DNA of 64,000 nucleotides from Achromobacter spanius (GCF_002812705.1 NZ_CP025030.1:5890001-5954000), one strand, 5' to 3'; shown: positions 45,744 through 56,073, counted from the first letter of the stretch. Made by a program: numbers and translations. Notes: generated by a model from the sequence alone, not told the origin.

Positions 45744-46721
45744 ATGTCACGCCTAGTCCGCCTTCTGCCCGACCGCTTCACCCTCTACCTGATCTGCACC
45801 GTCATCATCGCCAGCATCGTGCCCGCGCACGGGCAAGGCGTGGTGGTCTTCGGCTGGATCACCAACATTGCGGTGGGCCTGCTGTTCTTCCTGCACGGGG
45901 CGCGCCTGTCGCGCGAGGCCATCATCGCCGGCCTGACGCACTGGAAGCTGCACCTGACGATTTTCTCAGCCACGTTCCTGATGTTTCCCTTGCTGGGCCT
46001 GGCGCTCAAGCCAGTGCTGGAACCGCTGGTCACGCCCGAGCTGTACCTGGGCATCCTGTTCCTGTGCTGCCTGCCCGCCACGGTGCAGTCGGCCATTGCC
46101 TTCACCTCCATGGCGCGCGGCAACGTGCCGGCCGCGGTGTGCAGCGCGTCGGCCTCCAGCCTGCTGGGCATTTTTCTGACCCCGCTGTTGGTGGGCACGG
46201 TCGTGGCCAACGCCGGCAGCGCGCCGATTTCGTTCGATGCGGTCGGCAAGATCATGCTGCAACTGCTGCTGCCCTTCGTGCTGGGCCAGTTCGCCCGCCG
46301 CTGGATCGGCGCCTGGGTCCACAAGCACAAGGCCATGCTGAAGTTCGTCGACCAGGGTTCGATCCTGCTGGTTGTCTACACCGCCTTTTCCGAAGCCATC
46401 AACGAAGGCCTGTGGAGCACCACGCCCATCCCCGCCTTGGTCGGCCTGGTGGTGTGCTGCGCGGTCATCCTCGCGCTTGCGCTGGGCTTGTCCGCCTTGG
46501 CCGGCAAGGTCTTCGGCTTCAGCGTGGAAGACCGCATCACCCTGCTTTTCTGCGGTTCGAAGAAAAGCCTGGCCAGCGGTATTCCGATGGCGCAGGTGCT
46601 GTTCGCCGGCCACGCCGTGGGCGCCATCGTGCTGCCCTTGATGCTGTTCCACCAGATTCAGTTGATGGTCTGCGGCGTGCTGGCCGCGCGCTACGGCAAG
46701 CGTCCGGAAATCAAGGACTGA
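45744..46721 (+). CDS. Bile acid:sodium symporter-like transporter (SBF-like, YfeH type)
   Basis: A 325-aa inner-membrane protein with about ten helices. Family marks are HGARLSREAIIAGLTHW, the LCCLPATVQSAIAFTSMARGN motif and CGSKKSLASGIPMAQVLF. Substrate unknown; relatives transport organic anions with sodium or protons. The ATG at 45744 is the likely start; an in-frame ATG upstream would add a tail coded by the tandem repeats. It ends at a bidirectional terminator shared with dnaB. Confidence 0.88.
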   Translation: MSRLVRLLPDRFTLYLICTVIIASIVPAHGQGVVVFGWITNIAVGLLFFLHGARLSREAIIAGLTHWKLHLTIFSATFLMFPLLGLALKPVLEPLVTPELYLGILFLCCLPATVQSAIAFTSMARGNVPAAVCSASASSLLGIFLTPLLVGTVVANAGSAPISFDAVGKIMLQLLLPFVLGQFARRWIGAWVHKHKAMLKFVDQGSILLVVYTAFSEAINEGLWSTTPIPALVGLVVCCAVILALALGLSALAGKVFGFSVEDRITLLFCGSKKSLASGIPMAQVLFAGHAVGAIVLPLMLFHQIQLMVCGVLAARYGKRPEIKD

Positions 46722-46735
46722 CCCCTTCCGCACAG

Positions 46736-46772
46736 AAAAAAACCGCGCACATTCGATGTGACGCGGTTTTTT
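46736..46772. terminator. Bidirectional terminator between the SBF-like gene and dnaB
   Basis: CCGCG pairs with CGCGG and CACAT with ATGTG inside, flanked by A-tract and T-tract so that each convergent gene ends in a U-tail. It lies 15-18 bases from each stop codon. Confidence 0.93.
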
Positions 46773-46790
46773 TTTGATGCCAGCGGTGGG

Positions 46791-48173
46791 TCAGTACATG
46801 TCGCGCGGCTGCGCTCCGGAGAAGTTCAGGAAGCGCGTACTGGAACCCTGGAAGGTCAGGCGCACCGTACCGATGGGGCCGTTACGCTGCTTGCCGATGA
46901 TGATCTCGGCCGTGCCCTTGTCGGGCGAATCCGGGTTGTAGACTTCATCGCGGTAGATGAACAGGATCACGTCGGCGTCCTGTTCGATAGCGCCGGATTC
47001 GCGCAAATCGCTCATCACGGGGCGCTTGTTGGGGCGTTGTTCCAGGCTTCGGTTCAACTGCGACAGCGCGATCAGCGGGCAGTTCAGTTCCTTGGCCAGG
47101 CCTTTCAGCGAGCGGCTGATTTCCGACACTTCGGTAGCCCGGTTTTCGCCGGAACCATTGCCCGACATCAGTTGCAGGTAGTCGATGATGATCAGGCCAA
47201 GCTGACCGCACTGACGCGCCAGGCGACGCGTGCGCGCGCGCACTTCCATGGGGCTCAGGGCGGGGGTTTCGTCGATGTAGACCTGCGCGTCCTGCATCAA
47301 TTGCACGGCGTGCGTCACGCGCGGCCAGTCATCGGCGATGAGCTTGCCGGTACGCATGCGATGCTGGTCCAGCAAGCCGACCGAGCCCAACATACGCATC
47401 GCCAACTGCACCGCGCCCATTTCCATGGAGAACACCGCCACGGGCAGGCCCTGCTCAATCGCCACGTGTTCGCCGATGTTCATCGAGAACGAGGTCTTGC
47501 CCATGGACGGACGGCCGGCCACGATGATCAGGTCGCCGCCCTGCATGCCGGACGTCATCTTGTCCAGGTCGGTAAAGCCGGTGGGCACCCCGGTGACATC
47601 GGAACTACCTTCGCGGTGGTAGAGCTCGTCGATACGTTCAACCACCTGGGTCAACAGCGGTTGAATCTCTTGGAAACCGGCAGCGCCGCGCGAGCCTTCC
47701 TGGGCGATCTTGAAGACCTTGGATTCCGCTTCATCCAGCAGTTGGCGCGCTTCCTTGCCCTGCGGGTTCAGGGCTGCCGACGAGATCTCATCGGCAATCG
47801 ACACCAGCTTGCGCAGCATGGCGCGCTCGCGCACGATTTCCGCGTAGCGGCGAATGTTGGCGGCCGACGGGGTGTTGTGTGCCAGCGCGTTCAAATACGC
47901 CAGGCCGCCCGAGTCTTCGGCCTTGCCGGCGCTGATCAGCGATTCATTGACGGTGATGACGTCGGCGGGCCGCGCCAAGCCGATCAGGCGGGCGATGTGG
48001 TGCCAGATCAGCCGATGGTCGTGCCGGTAAAAGTCTTCTTCGACCAGAACGTCGGCAATACGGTCCCACGCGGTGTTGTCCAGCAACAGGCCGCCCAGCA
48101 CCGACTGCTCCGCCTCGATGGAATGGGGAGGAACGCGCAGGTATTCAAGCTGGGGATCGGCAGGTGTGTTCAT
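46791..48173 (-). CDS. dnaB: Replicative DNA helicase DnaB
   Basis: A 460-aa hexameric helicase of the replication fork. N-terminal primase-interaction domain (VPPHSIEAEQSVLGGLL), linker and RecA-like domain with Walker A AGRPSMGKTSFSMN, Walker B LIIIDYLQLM and the DnaB4 motif DLRESGAIEQDADVILFIYR. No intein is present. The ATG overlaps the TGA of the upstream kinase-like gene (ATGA). Confidence 0.98.
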   Translation of the reverse strand: MNTPADPQLEYLRVPPHSIEAEQSVLGGLLLDNTAWDRIADVLVEEDFYRHDHRLIWHHIARLIGLARPADVITVNESLISAGKAEDSGGLAYLNALAHNTPSAANIRRYAEIVRERAMLRKLVSIADEISSAALNPQGKEARQLLDEAESKVFKIAQEGSRGAAGFQEIQPLLTQVVERIDELYHREGSSDVTGVPTGFTDLDKMTSGMQGGDLIIVAGRPSMGKTSFSMNIGEHVAIEQGLPVAVFSMEMGAVQLAMRMLGSVGLLDQHRMRTGKLIADDWPRVTHAVQLMQDAQVYIDETPALSPMEVRARTRRLARQCGQLGLIIIDYLQLMSGNGSGENRATEVSEISRSLKGLAKELNCPLIALSQLNRSLEQRPNKRPVMSDLRESGAIEQDADVILFIYRDEVYNPDSPDKGTAEIIIGKQRNGPIGTVRLTFQGSSTRFLNFSGAQPRDMY

Positions 48174-49009
48174 GGCTTCAATAGTAACGGCTGCAAAATA
48201 TCGGCAACGCGGAAAAAACCCTGGATATCGCGCGAAGGAAGGCGCCGCAACAGGGGACGCAAAGGCGCTGCAACGCCACAAAGCACACGGGCCAGGCGCT
48301 TCATGCTCGCCCTGACCGCAGTGTCAGGGTTGTTTTCCAGGTAGACATCGAGCGCCAGTTTACCTAGCGTGACGGCCACATCGTCGGGCAATTTACGCAA
48401 AGACACCAGCGAGGACAACATCTGGAAAAGGTCGTAGGCCTGCGCCAGCGGCCGGGACAGGGTCGCACCGATGTTCTCTTCGAAATCGATGCGCCACAGC
48501 TCGCCATCACGCAAGGTGACATTGCGAATCTGTGCGCCGCCATGCCACATGCCGCGCGCGTGAAAGGCCGCCAGATCAGCGGCCGCCGCGCGCGTCAACC
48601 AAAGCTGCGAGGTGGAGTCTTCCTTGCGAATCAGGTCAGCCAGGTCGTCGCCCACGTATTCCAGCACCAGCAGGCCCTGCTCCTGCCACCACACCTCGGG
48701 TACGCGGCAGCCCGCTTCCAGCAACGTGGACAAGCGCTGGGCTTCGTGCGTCAGGCCATTGCGCAAGAGCACGCCGGGGCGCGGAAACTCGCCCAGGAAC
48801 ACCTTGCACCCCAAGCCCAGGAAAAGCGCGCGCATGTAGCGCAGCGCGTAGCTCACGCCACGGCCAAAGCCAGGACGCCGGCGCTTGACGATGCAGCGCA
48901 CGCCGTCGATCCTCACGTCGCGCACCGAAGGTTCACGCTGGGCGTCGACACTGTCGAGCCAGGCGCGCAGGCCGGGCGGCGCGTTGTGATGGACGGGCGG
49001 CTGAGTCAA
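48170..49009 (-). CDS. Protein kinase-like (RIO/BUD32-type fold) protein
   Basis: A 279-aa soluble protein with a small kinase fold: Lys in CIVKRRR (ATP binding), Glu in THEAQRLSTLL, HARGMWHGGAQIRNV (catalytic-loop-like His and Asn) and the metal-binding IDFEEN. It resembles the serine/threonine or lipid-linked sugar kinases found in betaproteobacteria; the target is unknown. The start is likely a TTG at 49009 with AGAGG upstream; a TTG at 49030 is possible. The stop overlaps the dnaB start, so it is coupled to dnaB. Confidence 0.78.
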   Translation of the reverse strand: MTQPPVHHNAPPGLRAWLDSVDAQREPSVRDVRIDGVRCIVKRRRPGFGRGVSYALRYMRALFLGLGCKVFLGEFPRPGVLLRNGLTHEAQRLSTLLEAGCRVPEVWWQEQGLLVLEYVGDDLADLIRKEDSTSQLWLTRAAAADLAAFHARGMWHGGAQIRNVTLRDGELWRIDFEENIGATLSRPLAQAYDLFQMLSSLVSLRKLPDDVAVTLGKLALDVYLENNPDTAVRASMKRLARVLCGVAAPLRPLLRRLPSRDIQGFFRVADILQPLLLKP

Positions 49010-49086
49010 GGGGTCCTCTGTGCGAAGCAAGGTGGCGTCTTGGGTGTGGCCGACAAGGCGGCAAGCATAAGACGACCAGACAACAA

Positions 49087-49120
49087 GAAAAAAAGCCGGC
49101 GCGCGGGCCGGCTTCTTTTT
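49087..49120 (-). terminator. Rho-independent terminator of the rplI operon
   Basis: AAGCCGGC and GCCGGCTT pair around a 6-base loop, with TTTTTTT on the minus strand after it and about 22 bases after the rplI stop. It separates the ribosomal operon from the kinase-dnaB unit. Confidence 0.9.
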
Positions 49121-49135
49121 ACCGCGGGTACCGGC

Positions 49136-49591
49136 TTAGGACAGTTCGCCTTCAACCAGGACCGTGACGTCAACAACAACGTCAGCATGCAGAGCGACCT
49201 GGATCGGGAACTCGCCAACCGACTTCAGTTGACCGTTGGGCAGGCGCACTTGGCCCTTTTCAACGCCTTCGAAACCAGCCTTCTTCAGCGCTTCAGCGAT
49301 GTCGGCATTGGTCACCGAGCCGAACAGACGACCGTCAACGCCGGCCTTCTGAGCGATCTTCAGTTGGAAGCCGGCGATGCGCTCACCCAGAGCCTGGGCG
49401 GCGGCCAGCTTTTCAGCCTGGGCCTTTTCCAGTTCGGCGCGACGCGCTTCGAATTCCTTCAGGGCGGCGTCGGTAGCACGACGGGCCTTGCGCTGGGGAA
49501 TCAGGAAGTTGCGGGCGTAACCGTCACGCACGCGGACGACTTCACCCAGGTTGCCCAGGTTGAGGACTTTTTCGAGCAGAATAACTTGCAT
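49136..49591 (-). CDS. rplI: 50S ribosomal protein L9
   Basis: A 151-aa ribosomal protein: [20 protein letters not shown] start, the [13 protein letters not shown] helix and the C-terminal domain reached through a long helix. Last gene of the rpsF-priB-rpsR-rplI operon. The spacing to rpsR is 14 bases. Confidence 0.98.
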   Translation of the reverse strand: MQVILLEKVLNLGNLGEVVRVRDGYARNFLIPQRKARRATDAALKEFEARRAELEKAQAEKLAAAQALGERIAGFQLKIAQKAGVDGRLFGSVTNADIAEALKKAGFEGVEKGQVRLPNGQLKSVGEFPIQVALHADVVVDVTVLVEGELS

Positions 49592-49605
49592 TTCAGTGCC
49601 CCGGA

Positions 49606-49878
49606 TTAGTTGTGGTTGTCGGTGTAAGGCAACAGAGCCAGGAAGCGCGCGCGCTTGATGGCCGTGTCCAGCTGACGCTGGTAGATTGCCTTGGTGCCGG
49701 TCAAGCGAGCCGGGATGATCTTGCCGTTTTCTTGCACGAAGTCGCGCAGGGTGTCCAGATCCTTGTAGTCGATCTCTTCGACGCCGGCTGCGGTAAAGCG
49801 GCAGAACTTACGACGCTTGAAGAGCGGGTTCTGCTGCGTGAATTTGCGTTTTTCTTTGCGTTTTCCGAAGAAAGCCAT
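49606..49878 (-). CDS. rpsR: 30S ribosomal protein S18
   Basis: A 90-aa ribosomal protein with the standard core ([28 protein letters not shown]-like [14 protein letters not shown]). It starts at the ATG at 49878 in MAFFGKRK; an upstream extension is not used. It forms a dimer with S6, encoded in the same operon. Confidence 0.98.
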   Translation of the reverse strand: MAFFGKRKEKRKFTQQNPLFKRRKFCRFTAAGVEEIDYKDLDTLRDFVQENGKIIPARLTGTKAIYQRQLDTAIKRARFLALLPYTDNHN

Positions 49879-49997
49879 GATATGTGCCTCTATGTTTGAG
49901 GGGGCGGGTTTTACCCGGGGTTTTTTGAAAACCGGGCCCAGCACCCCATAACCTATCCGTATTCAGAAGGCGCTCTCGCACCTCTTGCTCAACCCTT

Positions 49998-50321
49998 TCA
50001 AGCCACCTGCGGATCGCGTCCTGCGCTGCCGCTGATCTTGCGTGCCTGCTGCAGATGCAGCTTGATCTTCACCGAGTCTTTGCGGACGGGAGCCAAAAAC
50101 CCCTGCACCAGCAATTCAGACCCTAACGCGGTGTTTTTCAACAGCAACGCCAGATCGCCCAATGCCACGGCCGTGATCGTCAATTCAACACGGCGCGGGT
50201 GGCCGGCTTCGATGACTTCAGACTCGTGTGCCAGCACCATTTCCAGTGCGGGCAAACCGGCGGGAGTGTGGCGCAAAGGCTCGCATTCAAGAACGCGGGC
50301 GCTGAGTTCCAGCTTATTCAT
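49998..50321 (-). CDS. priB: Primosomal replication protein N (PriB)
   Basis: A 107-aa single-stranded DNA-binding protein of the OB fold. It lies between rpsF and rpsR, its usual place, and starts [20 protein letters not shown] with the PriB-type end [12 protein letters not shown]. It helps restart stalled forks together with PriA and DnaT. The gap to rpsR is 119 bases. Confidence 0.94.
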   Translation of the reverse strand: MNKLELSARVLECEPLRHTPAGLPALEMVLAHESEVIEAGHPRRVELTITAVALGDLALLLKNTALGSELLVQGFLAPVRKDSVKIKLHLQQARKISGSAGRDPQVA

Positions 50322-50372
50322 CCTGCCAGGCACCGAGGGGACTTCATGAGTTGAGCTCTGCGTGAGCCCTGC

Positions 50373-50747
50373 TTACTCGGGCTGAACCGCGACAGCTTCA
50401 GCCGAAGCCTTACGGGCTTCTTCGCGCTCAACCGACTTCATCATGATCGAGGGCGTGGTCTGGGCCTTCTTGGTCTTGATGACCAGGTGGCGCAGAACGG
50501 CGTCGTTGTAGCGGAACGAGTGTTCCAGCTCATCCAGCGTGGCTTGGCCGCACTCGATGTTCAGGCAAACGTAGTGAGCCTTGACGAGCTTCTGGATCGG
50601 GTAGGCCAGTTGACGGCGACCCCAGTCTTCCAGGCGGTGAACCGAGCCGCCTTGGCCCGTGACCAGCGCTTGGTAACGCTCGACCATGGCGGGCACTTGC
50701 TCGCTTTGGTCGGGGTGAACAATAAACACTACTTCGTAGTGACGCAT
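50373..50747 (-). CDS. rpsF: 30S ribosomal protein S6
   Basis: A 124-aa protein with the S6 pattern [34 protein letters not shown] and [10 protein letters not shown], ending in an alanine/glutamate-rich tail. AAGGAG lies before the ATG at 50747. It is the first gene of the operon; its leader contains 12-bp tandem repeats (50828-50860). Confidence 0.98.
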   Translation of the reverse strand: MRHYEVVFIVHPDQSEQVPAMVERYQALVTGQGGSVHRLEDWGRRQLAYPIQKLVKAHYVCLNIECGQATLDELEHSFRYNDAVLRHLVIKTKKAQTTPSIMMKSVEREEARKASAEAVAVQPE

Positions 50748-50827
50748 GAGTAAAACTCCTTGAGGATGTCTTGCTGGCCAAGCGTCTTGCACCCGCGCTT
50801 TCCATCATGGGTGGTTGCGTATTTGGA

Positions 50828-50860
50828 TTTGCCACCGGGTTTGCCACCGGGTTTGCCACG
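50828..50860. repeat. 12-bp tandem repeats (2.75 copies) upstream of rpsF
   Basis: TTTGCCACCGGG at 50828-50839 and 50840-50851, then a partial third copy TTTGCCACG. They lie about 80 bases before the rpsF start in the 252-base gap (50748-50999) that should hold the rpsF promoter. S6 leaders in other bacteria carry an autoregulatory hairpin; I did not see a convincing copy. Confidence 0.8.
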
Positions 50861-50999
50861 GCAGCCACTGCTTTTATCCAAATCAGCAAAAGACAACTAG
50901 CCCGCAAGGGGCAGCCCGCTACCCAAAAACCATGGGCGGTCGAGCAAGAAAGCCCTCGATTATTACCGATTGAGCATCGCTTCGCAAGCGACTGGGGCG

Positions 51000-51923
51000 T
51001 CAGGAAATCAGGGACGGAGCTTTTCCGCCGCCCGTATCAACCGTTTGCGGCAGATCGGCAACATCGATTTCACGCGGCCGATTGACCACGCTGACCATCA
51101 CGTAGCTGATGATCATCAAGAGAAACCATGACCCGAGCTTGGCGATGGAGACCCATTGCCAGGCGTGCGACTGGTTGGGATAGCGCCAGGCGTTGGCGAA
51201 GGTGCCGATGTTTTCGGCGAACCAGATGAACAAGGCCACCAGCACGAAGCCCAGCAGCAAGGGCATGCGGCGGTAGACGCGCCATATGCGGAAATACACC
51301 CAGGTCCGCGCGAACAGCACGGCCGTCAGCGCGAACAGCACCCACCGGAAGTCCATGATGAAGTGGTGCGCGAAGAAGTTCACGTAGATCAGCACCGACA
51401 AGGCCACGGTGGCGACCATGGGAGGATGGGCGCGAAACCGGAAGTCGAACAGCCGCCACACCCGCGCCAGGTAGCTGCCCACCGCCGCATACATGAAGCC
51501 GGTAAACAGCGGCACCCCGCCGATGCGCAGTACGCTGGCCTCGGGGTAGATCCATGACCCCGCCGCTGTCTTGAAGATTTCCATGCCTGTGCCGACCACA
51601 TGGAACATCAGGATCACGCGGGCCTCGCTCCAGGTCTCCATGCGCAAGAGCAGCAACAGGGCCTGGATGCCCAGCGCAGCGAGCGTCAGGAAGTCGTAGC
51701 GCGCCAGCAGCGCGTCCTTGGGATACCACCAGTGCGTGCCCAGCAGCAGCGCGCACATCAGCCCGCCGAACAGGCAGGCCCAGGCCTGCTTGACGCCAAA
51801 GCGGAAGAACTCATAGAGCGCCACGCCCAAACGACCGCGGCCGGCCAAGTTATTGGCCAGCCGCGATTCCCAGGCTTGCAGCCCCGCGATAAGCGGCCAG
51901 TCGTTGGCCGCCGGATGGTGCAC
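51000..51923 (-). CDS. DUF817 integral membrane protein
   Basis: A 307-aa protein with eight or so hydrophobic helices. The DUF817 hallmark FHVVGTGMEIFKTAAGSWIY is present, as are PLFTGFMYAAVGSY and FFAHHFIMDFRW. Function unknown. The start is taken as GTG at 51923, seven bases past the folE2 stop with GGAAGG before it; an upstream TTG at 51977 would overlap folE2. It is the last gene of the xseB-ispA-dxs-folE2 run. Confidence 0.82.
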   Translation of the reverse strand: MHHPAANDWPLIAGLQAWESRLANNLAGRGRLGVALYEFFRFGVKQAWACLFGGLMCALLLGTHWWYPKDALLARYDFLTLAALGIQALLLLLRMETWSEARVILMFHVVGTGMEIFKTAAGSWIYPEASVLRIGGVPLFTGFMYAAVGSYLARVWRLFDFRFRAHPPMVATVALSVLIYVNFFAHHFIMDFRWVLFALTAVLFARTWVYFRIWRVYRRMPLLLGFVLVALFIWFAENIGTFANAWRYPNQSHAWQWVSIAKLGSWFLLMIISYVMVSVVNRPREIDVADLPQTVDTGGGKAPSLIS

Positions 51924-51930
51924 GGGAAGC

Positions 51931-52728
51931 TCAGCCTTCCACGACGGCGTACGCCGAGTGGTTGTGGATGGATTCAAAGTTCTCGGCTTCGACGCGGTAG
52001 CGGGCGATGCCGGGGTGCGCGGTCAGGCGCGCGGCCACGTCGCGCACCAGGTCTTCGACGAACTTGGGGTTGTCGTAGGCGCGTTCGGTCACGTACTTTT
52101 CGTCGGGGCGCTTGAGCAGGCCCCACAGTTCGCACGAACCTTCTTCTTCGATCAGGCGGATGACACCGTCCATGCTGATGTCGCCGTTCAGGATGGCCGA
52201 CACGGTCACGTGCGAACGCTGGTTGTGCGCGCCGTATTCCGAGATGGCCTTCGAACACGGGCACAGGCTGGTGACCGGCACCTGCACGACGAGCTCGAAT
52301 TCAACGCTGTCGCCCTGAGCGCGCGCGATCCACTGGACTTCGTAGTCCAGCAGGCTTTGCACGCCGGAAATGGGAGCCGACTTGTTGATGAAGTACGGGA
52401 ACGCCGCGGTGATGTCACCGCGTTCGGCGTGCAGCAAGGGCAGCATGTCGGCCGCCATGGCGCGGAACAAGGCCGGCGTCATGGGCGTGCTTCGATACTT
52501 TTCCAGCAGCGCCACGAAGCGGGACATATGCGTCCCCTTTTCTTCGGGCGGCAGCGCCACGGTCAGCGTCCAGTTGGCAACGGTGCCTTGGGGCGAACCG
52601 TCACCGCTTTCAATCAGCATGGGGTGGCGCACGCCACGAATGCCCACGCGCTGGATCGGGATGTGCCGGGTGTCCGCCGAACTTTGGACGTCGGGCATCA
52701 CGATGGCGGGGTCGATCGGAGAATTCAT
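51931..52728 (-). CDS. folE2: GTP cyclohydrolase FolE2 (type IB)
   Basis: A 265-aa enzyme that makes dihydroneopterin triphosphate for folate and queuosine synthesis. The key cysteine loop [19 protein letters not shown] is clear, along with RGVRHPM near the start. It lacks the zinc-dependent FolE1 signature. A strong terminator is missing before it, so it is probably co-transcribed with dxs, 186 bases upstream. Confidence 0.95.
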   Translation of the reverse strand: MNSPIDPAIVMPDVQSSADTRHIPIQRVGIRGVRHPMLIESGDGSPQGTVANWTLTVALPPEEKGTHMSRFVALLEKYRSTPMTPALFRAMAADMLPLLHAERGDITAAFPYFINKSAPISGVQSLLDYEVQWIARAQGDSVEFELVVQVPVTSLCPCSKAISEYGAHNQRSHVTVSAILNGDISMDGVIRLIEEEGSCELWGLLKRPDEKYVTERAYDNPKFVEDLVRDVAARLTAHPGIARYRVEAENFESIHNHSAYAVVEG

Positions 52729-52914
52729 TTCAGCTTACCTGTCTAGGCAACCAGTCGCTCGCGCACGGCCTAGGAAACTTTAAGAGGGGGCCATTATCGC
52801 TCAAAGCCCCGTGACCGCCAGGGAAAACCCTTCTATCCGTAGGTCGGTTGGGGCGGAACAGTGTGTTGCAAATCCGGACGAGGGCGCCGCCCCCGACCGG
52901 ATGCCGCGCCAGCT

Positions 52915-54777
52915 TCAAGCCAGCAGATCGGCGTAACGATTGCGGATCGATTGCTCGATGCCGGCGGCATCCAGGCCAATGCCCGCCAACAAGGCCGACT
53001 GGTCGCCATGGTCGATAAAGACGTCCGGCAGGCCCAGTTGCAGCACCGGAATCTGCACGCCCGCGGCGCTCAGCGCTTCAAGCACCGCACTGCCGGCGCC
53101 GCCCATGATCGAGGCGTCTTCGATCGTGACCAGCGCGTCGTGACGCCGCGCCAGGTCCAGGATCAGGTCAAGGTCGATCGGCTTGACGAAGCGCATGTCG
53201 GCCACGGTGGCGTCCAGCTTGCCCGCCGCGGCAAGCGCCGCTTGCACCAGCGTGCCAAAACCCAGGATGGCGATCTTCTTGCCTTCGCGCCGCACCACGC
53301 CTCGGCCCAGTTCCACCGTGTCCAAGCTCGTGCCTTCCGGGGCGCCACAGCCTGCGCCGCGCGGATAGCGCACCGAGGCCGGGCCGGGATGCTGATAACA
53401 GGTCGACAGCAACAAGCGGGTTTCGCTTTCGTCGGAAGGTGTGGCCACCACCATGTTCGGCACGCAACGCAGAAAGGCGATGTCGTAATTGCCGGCGTGG
53501 GTGGCGCCGTCAGCGCCGACGATACCGGCGCGGTCCAGCGCGAACGTCACGTCCAGGTTTTGCAGCGCGACGTCGTGGATGAACTGGTCGTAGCCGCGCT
53601 GCATGAAGGTGGAGTAAATCGCCACGACGGGCTTTTGCCCTTCGCAGGCCACGCCGGCCGCGAACGTCACGGCGTGCTGCTCAGCGATGCCCACGTCGAA
53701 ATAACGGAGCGGAAAGCGCTTTTCAAATTCAACCAGGCCGCTGCCTTCGCGCATGGCCGGCGTGACGGCGACCAGATGCGGGTCTTGCTCGGCCATGTCG
53801 CACAGCCACTGGCCGAACACCTGCGTGAACGTGCGCTTGCCCGGCGCCTTGGATTGCTGGATACCGACCGCAGGATCGAACTTGCCCGGCCCGTGATACA
53901 GCACCGGATCGGCCTCGGCCAGCTTGTAGCCCTGCCCCTTCTTGGTGACCACATGCAGGAATTGCAGGCCTTGCAACGCCTTCAGGTTCTGCAGGGTGGG
54001 GACCAGCGCGTCCAGGTCGTGCCCATCGATGGGGCCGACGTAGTTGAAGCCGAACTCTTCGAACAGCGTGGCCGGCGTGACCATGCCCTTGGCATGTTCT
54101 TCAAACCGGCGCGCCAGTTCCAGCACCGGCGGCACGTGCTGCAAGACGGCCCGGCCCACGTTCTTGGCGGTGGCGTAGAAGCGGCCCGACATCAGGCGCG
54201 CCAGGTAGCGGTTCAGCGCCCCCACTGGCGGCGAGATCGACATGTCGTTGTCGTTCAGGATGACCAGCAGGTTGATGTTGGGCGTGACGCCCGCGTTGTT
54301 CATGGCCTCGAACGCCATGCCCGCGGACATGGCGCCGTCGCCGATGACGGCGATGTGCTGGCGTTGCACGCCCGCATTGCGCGAGGCCACCGCCATGCCC
54401 AGTGCCGCCGAGATCGACGTGGACGAATGCGCGGTGCCGAAGGCGTCGTACTCGGATTCGCTGCGCTTGGGAAAGCCCGAAATGCCACCCTGCTGCCGCA
54501 ACTGCGCCATGCCGGCGCGGCGGCCGGTCAGGATTTTGTGCGGATAGGACTGGTGGCCCACGTCCCAGACGATGCGGTCATGCGGTGTATCGAACACCTG
54601 ATGCAGGGCCAGCGTCAGCTCGACCGTGCCCAGGTTGGACGACAGGTGTCCGCCCGTTTTGGATACCGACTCCAGCACAAAGCCGCGCAGTTCGTCGGCA
54701 AGCTTTTTCAGCTCGCGACGATCCAGGCGCTTGAGGTCGGCCGGGGATTGAATGCGGTCCAATAAATCAGTCGTCAT
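52915..54777 (-). CDS. dxs: 1-deoxy-D-xylulose-5-phosphate synthase
   Basis: A 620-aa thiamine-diphosphate enzyme that starts the MEP isoprenoid pathway from pyruvate and glyceraldehyde-3-phosphate. Visible are [13 protein letters not shown], the ThDP motif [18 protein letters not shown], the catalytic-site histidine in [11 protein letters not shown] and the C-terminal [13 protein letters not shown]. It follows ispA by 53 bases, the normal order in proteobacteria. Confidence 0.97.
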   Translation of the reverse strand: MTTDLLDRIQSPADLKRLDRRELKKLADELRGFVLESVSKTGGHLSSNLGTVELTLALHQVFDTPHDRIVWDVGHQSYPHKILTGRRAGMAQLRQQGGISGFPKRSESEYDAFGTAHSSTSISAALGMAVASRNAGVQRQHIAVIGDGAMSAGMAFEAMNNAGVTPNINLLVILNDNDMSISPPVGALNRYLARLMSGRFYATAKNVGRAVLQHVPPVLELARRFEEHAKGMVTPATLFEEFGFNYVGPIDGHDLDALVPTLQNLKALQGLQFLHVVTKKGQGYKLAEADPVLYHGPGKFDPAVGIQQSKAPGKRTFTQVFGQWLCDMAEQDPHLVAVTPAMREGSGLVEFEKRFPLRYFDVGIAEQHAVTFAAGVACEGQKPVVAIYSTFMQRGYDQFIHDVALQNLDVTFALDRAGIVGADGATHAGNYDIAFLRCVPNMVVATPSDESETRLLLSTCYQHPGPASVRYPRGAGCGAPEGTSLDTVELGRGVVRREGKKIAILGFGTLVQAALAAAGKLDATVADMRFVKPIDLDLILDLARRHDALVTIEDASIMGGAGSAVLEALSAAGVQIPVLQLGLPDVFIDHGDQSALLAGIGLDAAGIEQSIRNRYADLLA

Positions 54778-54830
54778 GCTTTTATGGGGTTCGTTGCCCC
54801 GGCCTGAACCCAGGCCGGGCTTGTCACGGA

Positions 54831-55760
54831 TCAGCGGTCTCGAAGGACGATGAAATCAGCCAATTGCGCCAGACGCAAGCCCGCGTCGCCTAAGGGCTCC
54901 AGCGCCGCCCGCGCGGCCACGCGCAATTCCTCGGCAAACTCGCGCGCCTCGGACAGGCCCAGCAGCGATACGTAGGTAGGCTTGTTTTCCGCCGCGTCCT
55001 TGCCCGGCGTCTTGCCCAGGCTGGCCGTGTCGGCGGTGACGTCCAGAATATCGTCCACCACCTGGAACGCCAGGCCCATGGCTTGCGCGTAGGCGTCCAG
55101 CGCCTGGCGCGAGGCCGAACTGGCGCCCGCCACGATGCCGCCCAGGGCCACGCTGCACGCGAGCATGGCGCCCGTCTTCATGCTGTGCATGGTCTGGAGT
55201 TCGTCGCGCGACAGCGAATGGCCGACGCTGAGCAGGTCAATGGCCTGACCGCCCGCCATGCCCTGACTGCCGGCGGCGCGCGCCAGCGACTGGGTCGCCT
55301 GCACGATGAGCGCGGGCGCGATGGGCATCGAGGCCAGCAAGTCGAAGGCCAGCGGCTGCAAGGCGTCGCCCGCCAGCATGGCGGTGGCTTCGTCAAACTG
55401 CACATGGGTTGTAGGGCGGCCACGGCGCAGGGTGTCGTCGTCCATGCAAGGCAGGTCGTCATGCACCAGCGAATAAGCGTGGATCAATTCAACCGCAGCG
55501 GCGGCGCGGTCCAGCGAGGCCTCGATGGCCAGCACGCTGCCGCTGACCGGGCAGGCCTGCCCCGCGGCGTAGACCATGGCGGCGCGTACGCGCTTGCCAC
55601 CGCCCAGCACCGCATAGCGCATGGCTTCATGCAGGCGGACAGGCAGCACGTCCGCGGGGGGCATCAGGTCGTCCAGGACGTCTTCGACGTGCCGCACGCG
55701 ACCCTGCAACCACTCCGCAAAGGGGAGTTGAGTTTGCTTCATCGGATTCTTATTCGTCAT
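54831..55760 (-). CDS. ispA: Farnesyl diphosphate synthase
   Basis: A 309-aa polyprenyl synthase. The first aspartate-rich motif [19 protein letters not shown] and the second DDILD are present, as is [13 protein letters not shown]. It condenses isopentenyl and dimethylallyl diphosphate. The ATG at 55760 overlaps the end of xseB by 11 bases; an ATG at 55742 (MKQTQLPF) is an alternative start. Confidence 0.96.
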   Translation of the reverse strand: MTNKNPMKQTQLPFAEWLQGRVRHVEDVLDDLMPPADVLPVRLHEAMRYAVLGGGKRVRAAMVYAAGQACPVSGSVLAIEASLDRAAAAVELIHAYSLVHDDLPCMDDDTLRRGRPTTHVQFDEATAMLAGDALQPLAFDLLASMPIAPALIVQATQSLARAAGSQGMAGGQAIDLLSVGHSLSRDELQTMHSMKTGAMLACSVALGGIVAGASSASRQALDAYAQAMGLAFQVVDDILDVTADTASLGKTPGKDAAENKPTYVSLLGLSEAREFAEELRVAARAALEPLGDAGLRLAQLADFIVLRDR

Positions 55761-56073
55761 CCAGCGCCGCCGGGTCGAGCGGGCGCAACAGGTCGCCTTC
55801 CAGAACCTTGACCTGTTGTTCGGCCTGCGCCAAGCGTTCCTGGCAGACCCGCGTCAGCGCCACGCCGCGCCGGTAGGCGGTCAGTGATTGCTCAAGCGGC
55901 AACGAGCCGTCTTCCATGGCCGCCACTAAGGACTCCAACTCGGCCAGGGCCGTTTCGAAATCTTGAGGCAGGGGACGGTCGTCAATCTGCGGATCGGCTT
56001 GTGCGGGGTTGGCCAAACGGGTCTCCGAGGGCGCTAGGGGTGGATCAATTTGTGAATTGTACGAGATAGCCAA
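55750..56073 (-). CDS. xseB: Exodeoxyribonuclease VII small subunit
   Basis: A 107-aa protein with the XseB helical hairpin: LPQDFETALAELESLVAAME, then GSLPLEQSLTAYRRGVALTR. The first 35 residues are an extended, low-complexity head. It forms exonuclease VII with XseA (not in this window). It overlaps ispA at its 3' end, the standard xseB-ispA-dxs order. Confidence 0.95.
   Translation of the reverse strand: MAISYNSQIDPPLAPSETRLANPAQADPQIDDRPLPQDFETALAELESLVAAMEDGSLPLEQSLTAYRRGVALTRVCQERLAQAEQQVKVLEGDLLRPLDPAALDDE

Noticed and set aside
50771..51085. Plus-strand open frame containing FATGFATGFAT
   Set aside because: It is coded by the 12-bp repeat, runs into the DUF817 gene on the other strand and has no ribosome-binding site.
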